27,797 nt of DNA from an uncultured Clostridia bacterium. GTDB lineage: Bacteria; Bacillota; Clostridia; TANB77; CAG-508. The stretch's first letter is position 1. Each line of letters opens with the position of its first letter. The notes beneath the pieces were generated by a model, which saw only the letters and a list, made by a program, of their open reading frames with translations, did no database searches and had not been told where the DNA came from. A program made the position numbers and the translations under genes. This document shows, in pieces, positions 1-10,500 of the stretch. The stretch lies in assembly GCA_949077355.1 (NCBI GenBank), contig CARUQW010000017.1:1-27797 (forward strand). Direction: 5' to 3'.

Positions 1-4
1 TAAA

Positions 5-40
5 AAATGTTGAAGTAATTATTTAACTACCCCAACATTT
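5..40. terminator. Hairpin, possible end of upstream transcript
   Basis: Arms AAATGTTG (5-12) and CAACATTT (33-40) form a perfect 8-bp stem around a 20-nt A+T-rich loop. There is no T-run directly after it, so it may be part of the 3' UTR of a gene lying before the window, working together with the stronger terminator just downstream. Confidence 0.45.
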
Positions 41-51
41 ATTATAGAACC

Positions 52-90
52 AAAAAAAGAGATAACATTGGTTATTTCTTTTTTTTCTTT
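52..90. terminator. Rho-independent terminator, probably bidirectional
   Basis: An 11-bp stem (56-66 with 71-81, one G-T wobble) closes on the loop ATTG. It is preceded by an A-run and followed by a long T-run, so it could stop transcription in either direction. It insulates the conjugation operon from whatever lies upstream of the window. Confidence 0.8.
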
Positions 91-149
91 ATTACAATAT
101 TACAAAAATATTACAAATTCATTAAAAAACAAAAAAATGCCAGAAATAC

Positions 150-179
150 TTACAATTATCTACTTTTTATGATATAATA
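150..179 (+). promoter_or_regulatory. Sigma-A-type promoter of the conjugation operon
   Basis: TTACAA (150-155), an 18-bp spacer and a perfect TATAAT (174-179). It is the only good promoter seen before the nine-gene run, so all genes to 14809 are probably transcribed from here. Confidence 0.7.
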
Positions 180-204
180 TATAATAGTTATAATTGTGAT
201 TCAT

Positions 205-224
205 GTATCCACAAATTATCCACA
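205..224 (+). promoter_or_regulatory. Tandem DnaA-box-like 9-mers in the leader
   Basis: GTATCCACA (205-213) and TTATCCACA (216-224) are tandem copies. The second matches the DnaA box consensus TTATNCACA exactly and the first differs at one base. They lie between the promoter and the ribosome site of the first conjugation gene, where a bound protein could affect expression. Function is not shown; two short A+T-rich words may arise by chance. Confidence 0.35.
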
Positions 225-243
225 AAACAAAGGAGGAAAAGTA

Positions 244-594
244 ATGCGAACCTACGAAATACCAAGAAATTATAAAGGGGAAAGTAGAATCCTATTTATC
301 TTTTCGATGAAAGCATTAATGTATACTGCAATAGGAATTGTACCAGGATTAATATTTTATTTTATACTTAATTTATTTGGTGCTACCATACCAGGAATAA
401 TTGCTACTATCTTATGTGGAGGAGTAGGTTTTGCGATAGGAACTTTTAAAGTACCAGATACACGAAAATTTAAACTAACAGAAAAAACAGGTGGAGAAAA
501 TATAGATGACGTTATTAAAAGAGCGATTCGATTCAAACAGAAGAAAAATAGAATATATGTATATATGAAGGAGGAAACAAAAGATGAGCAATGA
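244..594 (+). CDS. PrgI-family conjugation membrane protein
   Basis: A 116-residue protein resembling the PrgI family, the small membrane protein that begins many Gram-positive type IV secretion operons directly before VirB4. It opens with YEIPRNYKGESRI, a typical PrgI-like start, followed by two membrane segments (about residues 19-40 and 45-63) and a basic C-terminal tail. The start at 244 is chosen over an in-frame ATG at 196 because AAAGGAGG lies just before 244. Its last 11 bases overlap the next gene, so translation is probably coupled. Likely role: inner-membrane component of the conjugation channel. Family assignment is from motif and gene order. Confidence 0.8.
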   Translation: MRTYEIPRNYKGESRILFIFSMKALMYTAIGIVPGLIFYFILNLFGATIPGIIATILCGGVGFAIGTFKVPDTRKFKLTEKTGGENIDDVIKRAIRFKQKKNRIYVYMKEETKDEQ

Positions 595-1807
595 TCAAAT
601 GACCAATATATTAACTATAATTTTATTTATCATGATAGGAGTGTTGGCTTTTCTTTCTGTGATATACATTATACTAAAAGTAAGAGAAAACAAAAAACAA
701 CATCCAAAAGAAAAAGATATGATAGCAGGCTCTAAAGCGGCAGCATCGGAAAAAGCACAAGTAGAATACAGTAAAAAATCTATTTTCTCATTCATGAAAT
801 TTGACAAAATAGAAGATGACATGATTGTAAGAAAAAACGGAACTAAATTTTTAATGGTAGTAGAATGTCAAGGAATCAACTATGACTTAATGTCTGGCAT
901 AGAAAAAAATAGTATTGAACAAGGATTTCTACAATTCTTAAATACCTTAAAACATCCAATACAAATTTATACACAAACAAGAACCGTTAATTTAGGAAGT
1001 AGTTTGGAAACTTATAAAGCCAGATTAAAAACAATTGAAAATAGACTTGTTACCAAACAAATGGAGTATAACAGTAAAGTAAATTCAAAACAATATACAG
1101 AACAACAACTTGCGAAAGAAAAAATGGATGTATTAAGGGAAAGAAATCTATATGAATATGGAAAAGATATCATCAATAATACAGAAAAAATGAATTTAAA
1201 TAAAAATATCTTAAGAAGACATTATTATATTATCATATCTTATATGCCAGAAGAAATTAATAATCAAAATATAGAAAAATCAGAAATAAGAGATATTGCT
1301 TTTAATGAATTGTATACAAAGTGTCGTTCTGCAATTGCATCCTTAGGGGTTTGTGGAATTCATGGAAAAATCTTAAACTCAAATGAATTAGCAGAATTAT
1401 TATATATGGCTTATAACAGAGATGATGCAGATGTATACCAATTAGACCAAGCCCTAAATGCAAGATATGATGAACTTTATGTAACAGCACAAGATGTATT
1501 AGACAAGAGAATGAAAGTATTAGATAAAAAAATAGAAGAAGAAGCTGTTAGAAAAGCAAATCAAAAATTAGAAGAAGCAGCAGAAGAAAGAGAAAAAGAA
1601 AAAGAAATACGTAAAAAAGAGCAAGATATGCAAAAATTAATCAGTCAAATGGCTAAAATGTTAATTGACGAAAACGAAGAATTAATTGGACAAGACATAG
1701 CGCAAAGAGCAAAGAATAAAATAGATGAAGAGAACAAAGGACAAGGAGGAGAGGAGAATGAAGAAAAACAAACAAAAACCACAACAAGAAGAAAGAAGAT
1801 ATCCTGA
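584..1807 (+). CDS. TraC-like / VirB4 N-terminal-domain-like membrane protein
   Basis: A 407-residue protein with one N-terminal membrane helix (about residues 8-30). A conserved region (about 65-300, containing 'DDMIVRKNGTKFLMVVECQG' and 'IYTQTRTVNL') resembles the N-terminal domain found in VirB4/TraC-type proteins. A Glu/Lys-rich probable coiled coil follows (about 305-360). No Walker motifs are present, so it is not an ATPase itself. The order PrgI, TraC-like protein, VirB4 is a known arrangement in Gram-positive secretion operons. The ribosome site GGAGG sits inside the end of the PrgI gene, and the 3' end overlaps the VirB4 start by 50 bp. It probably docks VirB4 to the membrane channel; this is inference. 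Confidence 0.65.
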   Translation: MSNDQMTNILTIILFIMIGVLAFLSVIYIILKVRENKKQHPKEKDMIAGSKAAASEKAQVEYSKKSIFSFMKFDKIEDDMIVRKNGTKFLMVVECQGINYDLMSGIEKNSIEQGFLQFLNTLKHPIQIYTQTRTVNLGSSLETYKARLKTIENRLVTKQMEYNSKVNSKQYTEQQLAKEKMDVLRERNLYEYGKDIINNTEKMNLNKNILRRHYYIIISYMPEEINNQNIEKSEIRDIAFNELYTKCRSAIASLGVCGIHGKILNSNELAELLYMAYNRDDADVYQLDQALNARYDELYVTAQDVLDKRMKVLDKKIEEEAVRKANQKLEEAAEEREKEKEIRKKEQDMQKLISQMAKMLIDENEELIGQDIAQRAKNKIDEENKGQGGEENEEKQTKTTTRRKKIS

Positions 1808-3713
1808 GGAAAATAGTGATAATTTCTTACAAGGAAAAACCATAAAAGACTTAATCGCACCATCTGGTGTTGATGTATCGAATCTTGACCACTTAGAAAT
1901 TATTTCAAATACAAAAAGATATGCAAGAAGTTTCTTTGTTTCTACCCTTCCTAGAATGTGTACATTCCCAGAACTATTTAGGGATTTGTACTTGTTTGGA
2001 GATGTGAATACTTCAATTTATATCAATCCAATCAAAGAAGAAAGGTCACAAAATGAATTAAATAGAGTTATCAATGAACTAGAAACAGAAAGAATTGTAG
2101 CAGCAGACAAAGGAAATATTAACAGAGAAAGTACCATTGCACAAAAAAGATTTGAAGCAGAACAATTAAGAGACGAAATTGCAGCAGGATTTAATAAACT
2201 ATACGAAGCTTCTATTGTATCTACATTATTTGCTTATAATTTAGCAGACTTAGATAGATTCTCAAAAATGTTAGCAACAGAAATGTCAAAAACATTAGTA
2301 GGAATCAAAACAGCATGGGGAATACAAGAAGAAGCCTTCCAATCTAATTTGCCATTAATGGAAGACCAAGTACAAAAATTACATACCTTTGATAGAAATT
2401 CAATGGGAACGGTATTTCCTTTTACGACTTCAGAAATTGGACATCCTACGGGAGTACCATTAGGTTTTAATAAACAAACAGGAACACCAATTCTTTTTGA
2501 TAATTTCCATAGTTCACTTACAAATTACAATATGGTTATTTTTGCAAAATCTGGTGCGGGTAAATCTGTTACCATGAAAACTTTAGTTTCTAGGTCATCT
2601 GTGTTAATGGGAATAGAGAGTTTAGCGCTAGATGCCGAAGGAGAATATACGGTTGTGGCAGAAAGTTTGGGAGGAATTAATGTTGTAATTAGCCCAACTT
2701 CTAAAACCGTTATTAACATATTTGATATTGAAACAGAAACGATTAAAGACGAAATAACAGGAAAAGAAAGAACTATTTTAGGAATTGAAAACAAAGTAGA
2801 AGATGTTACGCAAGGATTGCTTACTATGGCAAGAGGAAGTACAAGAAGTTCAGAAGTAAACGAGCTTACCAAACAAATTATAGCAGAATCTGTAGCAGAA
2901 GAATATGCAGCACTTGGAATTACAAGTAATCCAAATAGTTTATACCAAACCAATGATGGAAATATAGCAAAAGGAAGTTTATTAACAAAACGTAAAAAGA
3001 ATATGCCAACGATAGGAAGTTGGTATAGAAGAATTCAAGCAAAAGCACAAGAAAATGAAAACCCAGATTACCAATATCATTATAGTTATTTGTTAAAAGT
3101 TATGAAACAATACATTAGAGAGTATGATGGACAAATGGCATATTTTGATGGACAATCTACATTTGACCTTTTAGAAGGAGCACCATTTATTAACTTAGAT
3201 ATTTCCCAACTGGAGGAAAGATTTGCAAGACCACTTGCCCAACAAATATTACTTTCTTGGATTTGGGAAAAGTTTGTTAAGAAAAATAGTGAAGATAAAA
3301 GTAAAGCTAGCAGAAAAAGAGTGTTAGTGGATGAGGCATGGATGTTACTTCCTTATCCAGAAGCAGTAGACTTCTTAAACAAAATGGCAAGACGTGCCAG
3401 AAAAAGAAACGTATCACTTGCTATTATTTCACAAAGATTCCAAGACTTTTATGAAAAACAAGAAGCACAAGCAGTTTTAACATCATCTGATACAAAACTA
3501 TTTTTAGCACAAGATAAATCTGAAATTGCTTATTTAAAAGAAGTATTTAAACTTTCAGAAGGAGAAGCTAACTTTTTAGTAACTTGTCAAAGAGGAGAAG
3601 GGTTATTGAAAGTTGGGGCAGATACAGCTATTTTAAAAATTGTACCAACGAAAAAAGAGTTTGAGTTTGTAGAAACTAACTTAAACCAATTAGCTAAAAA
3701 GAGAACGAACTAA
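1758..3713 (+). CDS. VirB4-type conjugation ATPase
   Basis: A 651-residue protein of the VirB4/TraE family, the ATPase that powers assembly and transport in type IV secretion. Walker A is SGAGKS near residue 267, and Walker B is RVLVDEAWMLL near residue 522. The downstream segments 'ARRARKRNVSLAIISQ' and 'TKLFLAQ' are typical of the family's motor domain. The N-terminal half (from 'SNTKRYARSFFVSTLPR') is the usual VirB4 domain. The start at 1758 is preferred because AAGGAGG lies 8 bases before it; an upstream in-frame ATG at 1725 lacks this. It overlaps the preceding gene by 50 bp. Expected location: cytoplasmic face of the membrane channel. Confidence 0.92.
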   Translation: MKKNKQKPQQEERRYPEENSDNFLQGKTIKDLIAPSGVDVSNLDHLEIISNTKRYARSFFVSTLPRMCTFPELFRDLYLFGDVNTSIYINPIKEERSQNELNRVINELETERIVAADKGNINRESTIAQKRFEAEQLRDEIAAGFNKLYEASIVSTLFAYNLADLDRFSKMLATEMSKTLVGIKTAWGIQEEAFQSNLPLMEDQVQKLHTFDRNSMGTVFPFTTSEIGHPTGVPLGFNKQTGTPILFDNFHSSLTNYNMVIFAKSGAGKSVTMKTLVSRSSVLMGIESLALDAEGEYTVVAESLGGINVVISPTSKTVINIFDIETETIKDEITGKERTILGIENKVEDVTQGLLTMARGSTRSSEVNELTKQIIAESVAEEYAALGITSNPNSLYQTNDGNIAKGSLLTKRKKNMPTIGSWYRRIQAKAQENENPDYQYHYSYLLKVMKQYIREYDGQMAYFDGQSTFDLLEGAPFINLDISQLEERFARPLAQQILLSWIWEKFVKKNSEDKSKASRKRVLVDEAWMLLPYPEAVDFLNKMARRARKRNVSLAIISQRFQDFYEKQEAQAVLTSSDTKLFLAQDKSEIAYLKEVFKLSEGEANFLVTCQRGEGLLKVGADTAILKIVPTKKEFEFVETNLNQLAKKRTN

Positions 3714-3735
3714 CTTAAGGGGAGGTTAATACCTT

Positions 3736-6600
3736 ATGAATATTTTTACCAATAAAAGTATATGGAAAAAGATAGTAATAGCGATATTAATTGTTCTATC
3801 ATTTCAGATATTAATTGTAAAACCAGTTCATGCTGATGTAGTAGAATTTGGTGGAAAATTAATGGGACCCATTATGTCATTGCTGGTAAGTTTAGGCGAT
3901 GGTATTATGGATATCATAGGAAGAACAATTATGGGAGCTAATTCTACTTTGCTCGAGATTAATATGGATAGCTCCTTCTGGGATAAACTAGGTCCCATAT
4001 TAATAGGAATTGCGGCAGCGGCAATATTTATTGTAGTCAGTGCATTAACTTTGGGACTTGCTAACTTTGTAGCAGCGGCAATTGCTATACCTCTTACTGC
4101 TACGATGGGAGTTGGGACTATTTTAGCAGGTATAGGTACAGGAATTTATGTAGGAACCTGGTTTGACCATGAAGTAATGCCAGAAGACCTGTATTTGCCA
4201 ATGTATACCTATAGTGCAGAGGAAATCTTTAAAGGAAATATCATGCTTTTTGATGTAAACTTTTTTCAAAGTGGAAATGGAAAAGAAATTTATGCGAAAC
4301 TGACAGATGGTACAGACCTTAAAGTAAGTGATTATAAGGACTCAGCAGCATTGCAAGAAGAAGTAAGTAAACATGGAAAAGAAGTACCAGCATATACACA
4401 AGGAACAACAAGTAAGGCAGAAGACGCAGCTGGAGCAACCGTAAAAAATCCAGGAGAAATACAATATTATTTTTACAAAGAAGATGGAAAAGAAGTCAAA
4501 ACTTCCAATCAAAATTCAGCTGTTATCTTAAGGAAAATTATTAGTTCATGGTATAATGCTATCAGAAATATATGTCTAGTATTGATGTTATCTGTATTAG
4601 TGTACATAGGAATTAGAATGTTATTATCCAGTGTAGCATCAGACAAAGCAAAATATGTAACGATGTTAAAAGATTGGTTTATAGGACTTTGCTTATTATT
4701 ATTAATGCATTACATTATGGCATTTTCTGTTACGATAGTAGAAAAACTAACAAATGTTGTAAAAACATCAGTGGCAGATGATGGATATGTTATTGTTTTA
4801 GAAGATGAAGAGGGAGAAGATGGACCTATCTGTAAAAAAGTAAAAGAATTGGGACAAGAAGATTTAATAGCAACCAGTGATGGAAAAACATTTGTATCTT
4901 GGCCAACCAACTTAATGGGAAATTTAAGACTACAATTACAAATGGAGCAATATGGTGCACAATATATTGGTATGGGTATTTGCTTTATTATGCTTTGCTT
5001 ATTTACCTTGTATTTTACCATAACTTATTTAAAAAGGGTTTTACATCTTGCCTTTTTAACAATCATAGCACCAATGGTTGCCCTTACCTATTGTATTGAT
5101 AAAATCAATGATGGAAAAGCACAAGGATTTGATAAATGGTTAAAAGAATATATCTTTAACTTATTAATACAACCAATGCATTTATTACTATATTATATTT
5201 TAGTATCATCTGTATTTGAATTTGCAGGAAAAAATATTGTATATAGTATTGTTGCAATTGGATTTATGATACCAGCAGAAAAATTACTTCGTAGCTTATT
5301 TGGATTTGAAAAAGCATCAACAGCACCAACTATGGGACCTGCGGGAGCAATGATGGCATCAACTGCATTGAATCATTTGCTTAACAGAGGTAAAAAAGAC
5401 AAAGAGGGTAAAAAAGGAGGAGACTCTGATTCTGACCCAGGAAGAGTGCCAAATGCATTAGACCCTGAAAACCCAATGAATGAATTTTTAGATGGGCTTG
5501 GTGATGAAACACCAACACCTACCCAAAACTTATTAGGAGATGAGACAGCACCAGAACAACGTGTAGATACAGATGCTGAGACAGATTCAGACGTAGAAGC
5601 ACCAGATAGTGGACTTGTATTACCACAATCTGTAATACAAGATAGACAACAAGAAGAAGCAAGACAACAAAGAGAGGAATTGGAAGAACAAGAAAGAATT
5701 AGATTAGCACAAGAACAAGAACAAGCACAAGATGAGAGAATTGATGAATTAGAAGGAGAGGTAGATGAACAACAAAGACCGACTATAAGACAAAGAATAA
5801 AAAATACAGGAAGACGTGCTGTAGCTGGAGCTAGAAGTTCGATAGGAAGTACACCAATGGGAAGAAGAGCACTAAGAAATCTAGATGCAAGCTGGGCAGC
5901 GCAAAAAGCAGCTATTCGAATGGCACCAGATAATGTAAAACAAAAAATTGCGGATTCGCATCCATTAAAAGCTGCAGGAAAAATAGCAACAGGAGTAACA
6001 TTAGGAGCAGCAGCAGGAATGATGGGAGCTTCAATAGCAGCATCTACGGGAGAGGATGGAAATCTTGCAAAAATAGGAGGAGGATTAGCGGCAACAGGAT
6101 ATGCAGTAGGAGCTGGAAAAGCTAAAAGTATAAAATCACCAATGGATGATGATACTGTAAAAGCTATTTATGATAATACTTATAATAAAGGTGAATACAA
6201 AGAAGATGCGATGAAAGATTATATCGATAGATATACCAAGAATGAAAAATATAGAAACTACCTTGAACGAAAACTAAAAGACTCAGAAGAAGCGAAAGAA
6301 ATGCTAGAAGGTGGAGAAGTTGAAGAATACTTAAGAAATGACATTACGGATATAAAAGAAATGGCAGCAATGCATAAACTACAAAAAGAGAAAATTGTAA
6401 AAACTAGAAAACAAGCCATATCTGTTGCTCAATTGAGCCAAATGGTTGGAAGTGACACAGGTAATATGACAACAAAGAAAAGGGATGAATGGGAAACAAG
6501 ATTTGGAGAAATGAGTCAAATTAAAGACGAAAAAGTGAGAACACAATTTGCAAAACAAAGAATGGCTGAATTGGATGAATTTAATAAATTTAAAAAATAA
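3736..6600 (+). CDS. TrbL/VirB6-like polytopic conjugation protein
   Basis: A 954-residue membrane protein. It has an N-terminal signal-like segment (residues 1-33, ending PVHA), hydrophobic helices near 88-130, and further helices at about 278-299, 314-335, 410-430, 436-454, 473-494 and 501-518. A long hydrophilic C-terminal half, rich in Gln, Glu and Arg, follows. The topology and its place right after VirB4 match TrbL/VirB6-type channel subunits of Gram-positive conjugation systems. The C-terminal half holds a Gln/Glu-rich probable coiled coil (about 630-690) and a Gly/Ala-rich hydrophobic stretch (about 747-790). A strong ribosome site (GGGGAGG) precedes the start. The exact subfamily is uncertain. 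Confidence 0.78.
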   Translation: MNIFTNKSIWKKIVIAILIVLSFQILIVKPVHADVVEFGGKLMGPIMSLLVSLGDGIMDIIGRTIMGANSTLLEINMDSSFWDKLGPILIGIAAAAIFIVVSALTLGLANFVAAAIAIPLTATMGVGTILAGIGTGIYVGTWFDHEVMPEDLYLPMYTYSAEEIFKGNIMLFDVNFFQSGNGKEIYAKLTDGTDLKVSDYKDSAALQEEVSKHGKEVPAYTQGTTSKAEDAAGATVKNPGEIQYYFYKEDGKEVKTSNQNSAVILRKIISSWYNAIRNICLVLMLSVLVYIGIRMLLSSVASDKAKYVTMLKDWFIGLCLLLLMHYIMAFSVTIVEKLTNVVKTSVADDGYVIVLEDEEGEDGPICKKVKELGQEDLIATSDGKTFVSWPTNLMGNLRLQLQMEQYGAQYIGMGICFIMLCLFTLYFTITYLKRVLHLAFLTIIAPMVALTYCIDKINDGKAQGFDKWLKEYIFNLLIQPMHLLLYYILVSSVFEFAGKNIVYSIVAIGFMIPAEKLLRSLFGFEKASTAPTMGPAGAMMASTALNHLLNRGKKDKEGKKGGDSDSDPGRVPNALDPENPMNEFLDGLGDETPTPTQNLLGDETAPEQRVDTDAETDSDVEAPDSGLVLPQSVIQDRQQEEARQQREELEEQERIRLAQEQEQAQDERIDELEGEVDEQQRPTIRQRIKNTGRRAVAGARSSIGSTPMGRRALRNLDASWAAQKAAIRMAPDNVKQKIADSHPLKAAGKIATGVTLGAAAGMMGASIAASTGEDGNLAKIGGGLAATGYAVGAGKAKSIKSPMDDDTVKAIYDNTYNKGEYKEDAMKDYIDRYTKNEKYRNYLERKLKDSEEAKEMLEGGEVEEYLRNDITDIKEMAAMHKLQKEKIVKTRKQAISVAQLSQMVGSDTGNMTTKKRDEWETRFGEMSQIKDEKVRTQFAKQRMAELDEFNKFKK

Positions 6601-6622
6601 TTAAAAAGCGGAGGAAATAGTT

Positions 6623-7555
6623 ATGAATCTGATACGTTATTATAATCAAAACAGAAAAAAGATATGGGGGATTTTAATAATTATTGTCTCTGCTTTTGTT
6701 GTATTGCAGTTAGTGAATTATCTTTATAAAATAAATGATGAAAAGAATGTAAAAATAGAAAATAAAGTAGAGATAGCCAATCATACAAAACAAGACACGA
6801 CACAATTAACAACAAATCGTTCTGTTGTAACAGGAGAAAAAAAGTCAGAAAATCAATTAGATACAGCAACAAAAGTAATCAACACTTTTATAGAATATTG
6901 CAATAGTAAAGAACTAGAAAAGGCCTATGATTTATTAACCAATGAGTGTAAAACGCAAATCTACGATTCTTTAGAAGTCTTCGAACAAGCCTATTATGAC
7001 ACGGTATTTAAAGGAGAGAAAAAAACGTGTACCGTAGAAAACTGGGTAAATGATACCTATAAAGTGAAAATAATAGATGATATTCTTTCAACAGGAAAAA
7101 GTAACGATTATACAAAACAAGATTATATTACAATAAAGCAGCAAGATGGTGAATATAAATTAAACATTAATCGTTATATTGAATCAAAGAAAATCAATAA
7201 AACAACAGAAAAAGATAATATTCAAATAGAAGTAGTCAGCAAAAATACTTTTATGGAATATGAGGAATATACAATAAAAGTTACAAATCACACAGAAAGT
7301 ACAGTTTTATTAGATGGGAGAACAGAAGCAAAAACATTATATTTAGAAGACAGTAAAGGCGTAAACTATTCTTCTTATTCACATGAATTAACAGAACCAA
7401 TGTTAACAGTAAACGCGGGACAAACAAAAGAAGTAACCATTAAATTTTATAGTTCTTTTGTCGCAACGAAAAAAATACAAGCAATTGTTTTTTCAGATTT
7501 AATGCTTCATGATGGGCAATTAAGTGAAAAAATACAATTTAGAGCAAATATATAA
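6623..7555 (+). CDS. Membrane-anchored protein, probable VirB8/TcpC-like conjugation subunit
   Basis: A 310-residue protein with one N-terminal membrane helix (about residues 12-33) and an extracellular remainder. Residues about 84-180 ('VINTFIEYCNSKELEKAYDLL', then 'YITIKQQDGEYKLNINRYI') have the pattern of NTF2-like/DUF4878 domains, the fold used by VirB8 and TcpC. Residues about 195-310 look like a beta-sandwich domain ('EEYTIKVTNHTESTVLLDGR'). It sits 22 bases after the TrbL-like gene with a GGAGG ribosome site. The role as a VirB8-like scaffold is inferred from topology and operon position; direct sequence identity to VirB8 is not evident by eye. Confidence 0.55.
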   Translation: MNLIRYYNQNRKKIWGILIIIVSAFVVLQLVNYLYKINDEKNVKIENKVEIANHTKQDTTQLTTNRSVVTGEKKSENQLDTATKVINTFIEYCNSKELEKAYDLLTNECKTQIYDSLEVFEQAYYDTVFKGEKKTCTVENWVNDTYKVKIIDDILSTGKSNDYTKQDYITIKQQDGEYKLNINRYIESKKINKTTEKDNIQIEVVSKNTFMEYEEYTIKVTNHTESTVLLDGRTEAKTLYLEDSKGVNYSSYSHELTEPMLTVNAGQTKEVTIKFYSSFVATKKIQAIVFSDLMLHDGQLSEKIQFRANI

Positions 7556-7589
7556 GGAATAAAAATGAGGCAAGAATTGAGGTGAGTAG

Positions 7590-10500
7590 ATGGAAGAAGC
7601 AAAAAAAGCAATAAAAGAATTAGGTAAAAAGATAAAAAGACATTATAAAAGAATTATACAAGCAATTATTGTATTAGTTATGACATTAGTGTTATTAGCA
7701 GGTGCATTATACTTTGTAACAGTAGATGATGGAACTTATAAAGAAGATGATTGGAGTAGTACACCTTTTGCAGCAAGTCAATACACAGGAGGTGTTTCAG
7801 TTGAAAAGGATGGAACGTTAAAAAGTGGTATGACAGCACAAGAATTGTGGGACAAGATGTTAAAAAACAAAAGTAGAGTGAATGAATATTTAAAAAACCC
7901 AGAAGAATTAGCGAGACTTATGAGAGCAGAAATTGTTACACAATATCCTGATACTCGTCCTAATCCAGATGAAGAAATTAACTGGGATGAAGTGATTAAA
8001 GATGCAGATTTGTTACAAGGAATTATAAAATTCAAAAGAGCCGATGTAGATGGAAATAAAAAGACAATGAGCTATGTGAGTCCAGAAGAATTTCAAGGTT
8101 ATATAGATGAATATAATAGTAGCGGAAGTGAAACGGCTAAACAAAATGCGTTAACACACTTTACACTAAAAAAAGCGACAAGTCAGTCAGCAGGAGGCGA
8201 TGGAGTTAATTACAATGGACCTGCATTATATTGGCCAACAGATGGTACAACAATTACTTCTTATTTTGGACCAAGAAGTGCTCCATTACCAGGAGCTTCT
8301 ACAAATCATGGGGCAATTGACATTGGTGTTCCAGTAGGTACAAATGTATATGCATGTGAGAAGGGAACCGTTACTTGTGCATCGATGGCTGGAAATGCGG
8401 GAAATTTAGTTACGATTGACCATGGAAATGGTTATGTAACAAAATATATGCATAATAGTGTTTTTAAAGTAAATGTAGGTGATACAGTTGAAAAAGGACA
8501 AGTTATTGCATTGGCAGGAAGTACTGGAAACTCAACTGGGCCTCATGTTCATTTTCAAATTGAATACAATGGAACTAAAATAGATCCATTAAACTTTAAA
8601 TATCATAATGGAATGGGAGATGGCACTGGCGGATTTGGTGAAGATGACGAAGAAGACGAAAAAGACGAAAAAGACAAAGAAGACAAAGAAGATAAAGATA
8701 AAAAGGATGATAAAAAAGATAATAAGAAAGATAAAAACACATCCGCGAAAAAAGCAACAGCAACGCCAGTTACAGATGGAGATGGATACCGAGAATTATA
8801 TACATCTTCTGGCGGAATTACGTATAAACATTATAAACAATTTGAAGGAAGTTATGCAGAAAACCCATACTGGAATGGAACCATACATAATTCAGGGTGT
8901 GGACCTACGGCAGTAGCAACTTTGGCAAGTGGTATTGTTAATTCAGATAGTAATCCAGGGACAATAGCAGCTGAAATGAATGCTACTTATGGAGTAACTT
9001 CTTATAGTACTTTACAATCTGAAATGAATTCATTAGGAATGCCATCTGAAGTAGTGCAAAGTCCTTCCGCAGAAACCATACAAGATTATTTGAAAAATGG
9101 AAAAGTAATGTTGGTTTCGGTAACGAATAGTACAATTTTTACGAATAATAGCCATATTATGGCATTGGTTGATATAAACGACCAGGGACAAGTATATATT
9201 TGCAATCCAGGTAGTTCTTCTTTACATGGTTGGTACGATATTGGTGAAATTATGAAGGGGTGCCAATATATAGTTGTAACAGATGCTGGTAAAGGAGGAG
9301 TAGCACCCTCAAAACAAAATACTAGTAATTATGTGGCAGTAGTAGCAACTTGGAGACAACAAGATACAAACATTACTTCTAATCAATCTGGTGTAGGAGA
9401 AAGTTCTACATTATATTCTATGACAACAACTAATGTTAACTATGAAGAAATGGTAGACCCATATACAATGCCTTTTGATTTATTATGGGCACTATTAGTA
9501 GTAGGAGAAGATAAAAATTTCGTTTTTGAATTAGCTGATCTGGTATATAATAGTAAAATAGAAATAACAGTTCATGATAATTTAACAGTTAATACAGATA
9601 TTGACGAATGGCATTATACCCAAAGAACAAAAGCAGAAGTAAATGCTACTATAACAGCACATTGCAATGGAAAATCCGCAACAGGAAGGGTAAATAAAGA
9701 TGTTCATGACCCAGATCCTTCTAATCCAGATAAAGAATTTGTAACAACAAAAACAGTAGTAACACAAACGAATACATTAAACGTAGTATTAACAAAAGCA
9801 GATGTATGGATTGTAAAATATGAAAATGAATTTGTCTATGTAGGAGCATCAGCAGGAGATGATAGAACGAGCAAAGTTACAAAACCAAATCAAGCTTATC
9901 CAATCCAACCATCAAGTACAGGAAATAGTTATTCTTGTGAACATATTGATGCTAAAAAATCAGAATTAAAATCAAAAGTAGTAACATCAGCAATACAATC
10001 TGACCACAAAACAGGTGGGGCTGAGATGGAAGTAGGAGCTTATCCAGTTACTTTTGACGAAGTAATTAATGTAAAATACTATCAAAGATATATTAATATT
10101 TATGATAATATAACGAATAAGACTAGTACACAGAAATATGTACAAGGCATACCTGTTATGGAAGAAAAGACAGATAAGAAGTCAAAAGAACCAAATTTTG
10201 TAACGATATTTAGGAAAAAGAAATATAAACTAAATAAAAGTAGAATTAAAGATGCAGCTAGATGGCTATTTGAAATCATAGAAAACAATGAAAGTACAGC
10301 AGATATGTTAGATTTAATTAAATACTTGTTATATAAAGCAACAGGAGTGGTATATGATGGAATAGAATCTTTTGATTTTGGCATATTCTATCCAAGCACA
10401 TTACAAACCGTAGGAGAGGGAGACTATATTGTACATATTGACAAATCTGATCCAGGAATTGTTATCGATGATGTGGAAACTTTGAAGAAAGCATTTGCAG

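Noticed and set aside
7565..7585. Seven-codon frame just before the hydrolase start
   Set aside because: It ends next to the start codon and could be a coupling mini-frame, but it has no ribosome site that can be told apart from chance.
8608..8916. Overlapping Lys-rich frame inside the hydrolase gene
   Set aside because: It is an off-frame reading of the charged linker repeat; no ribosome site and low-complexity content.
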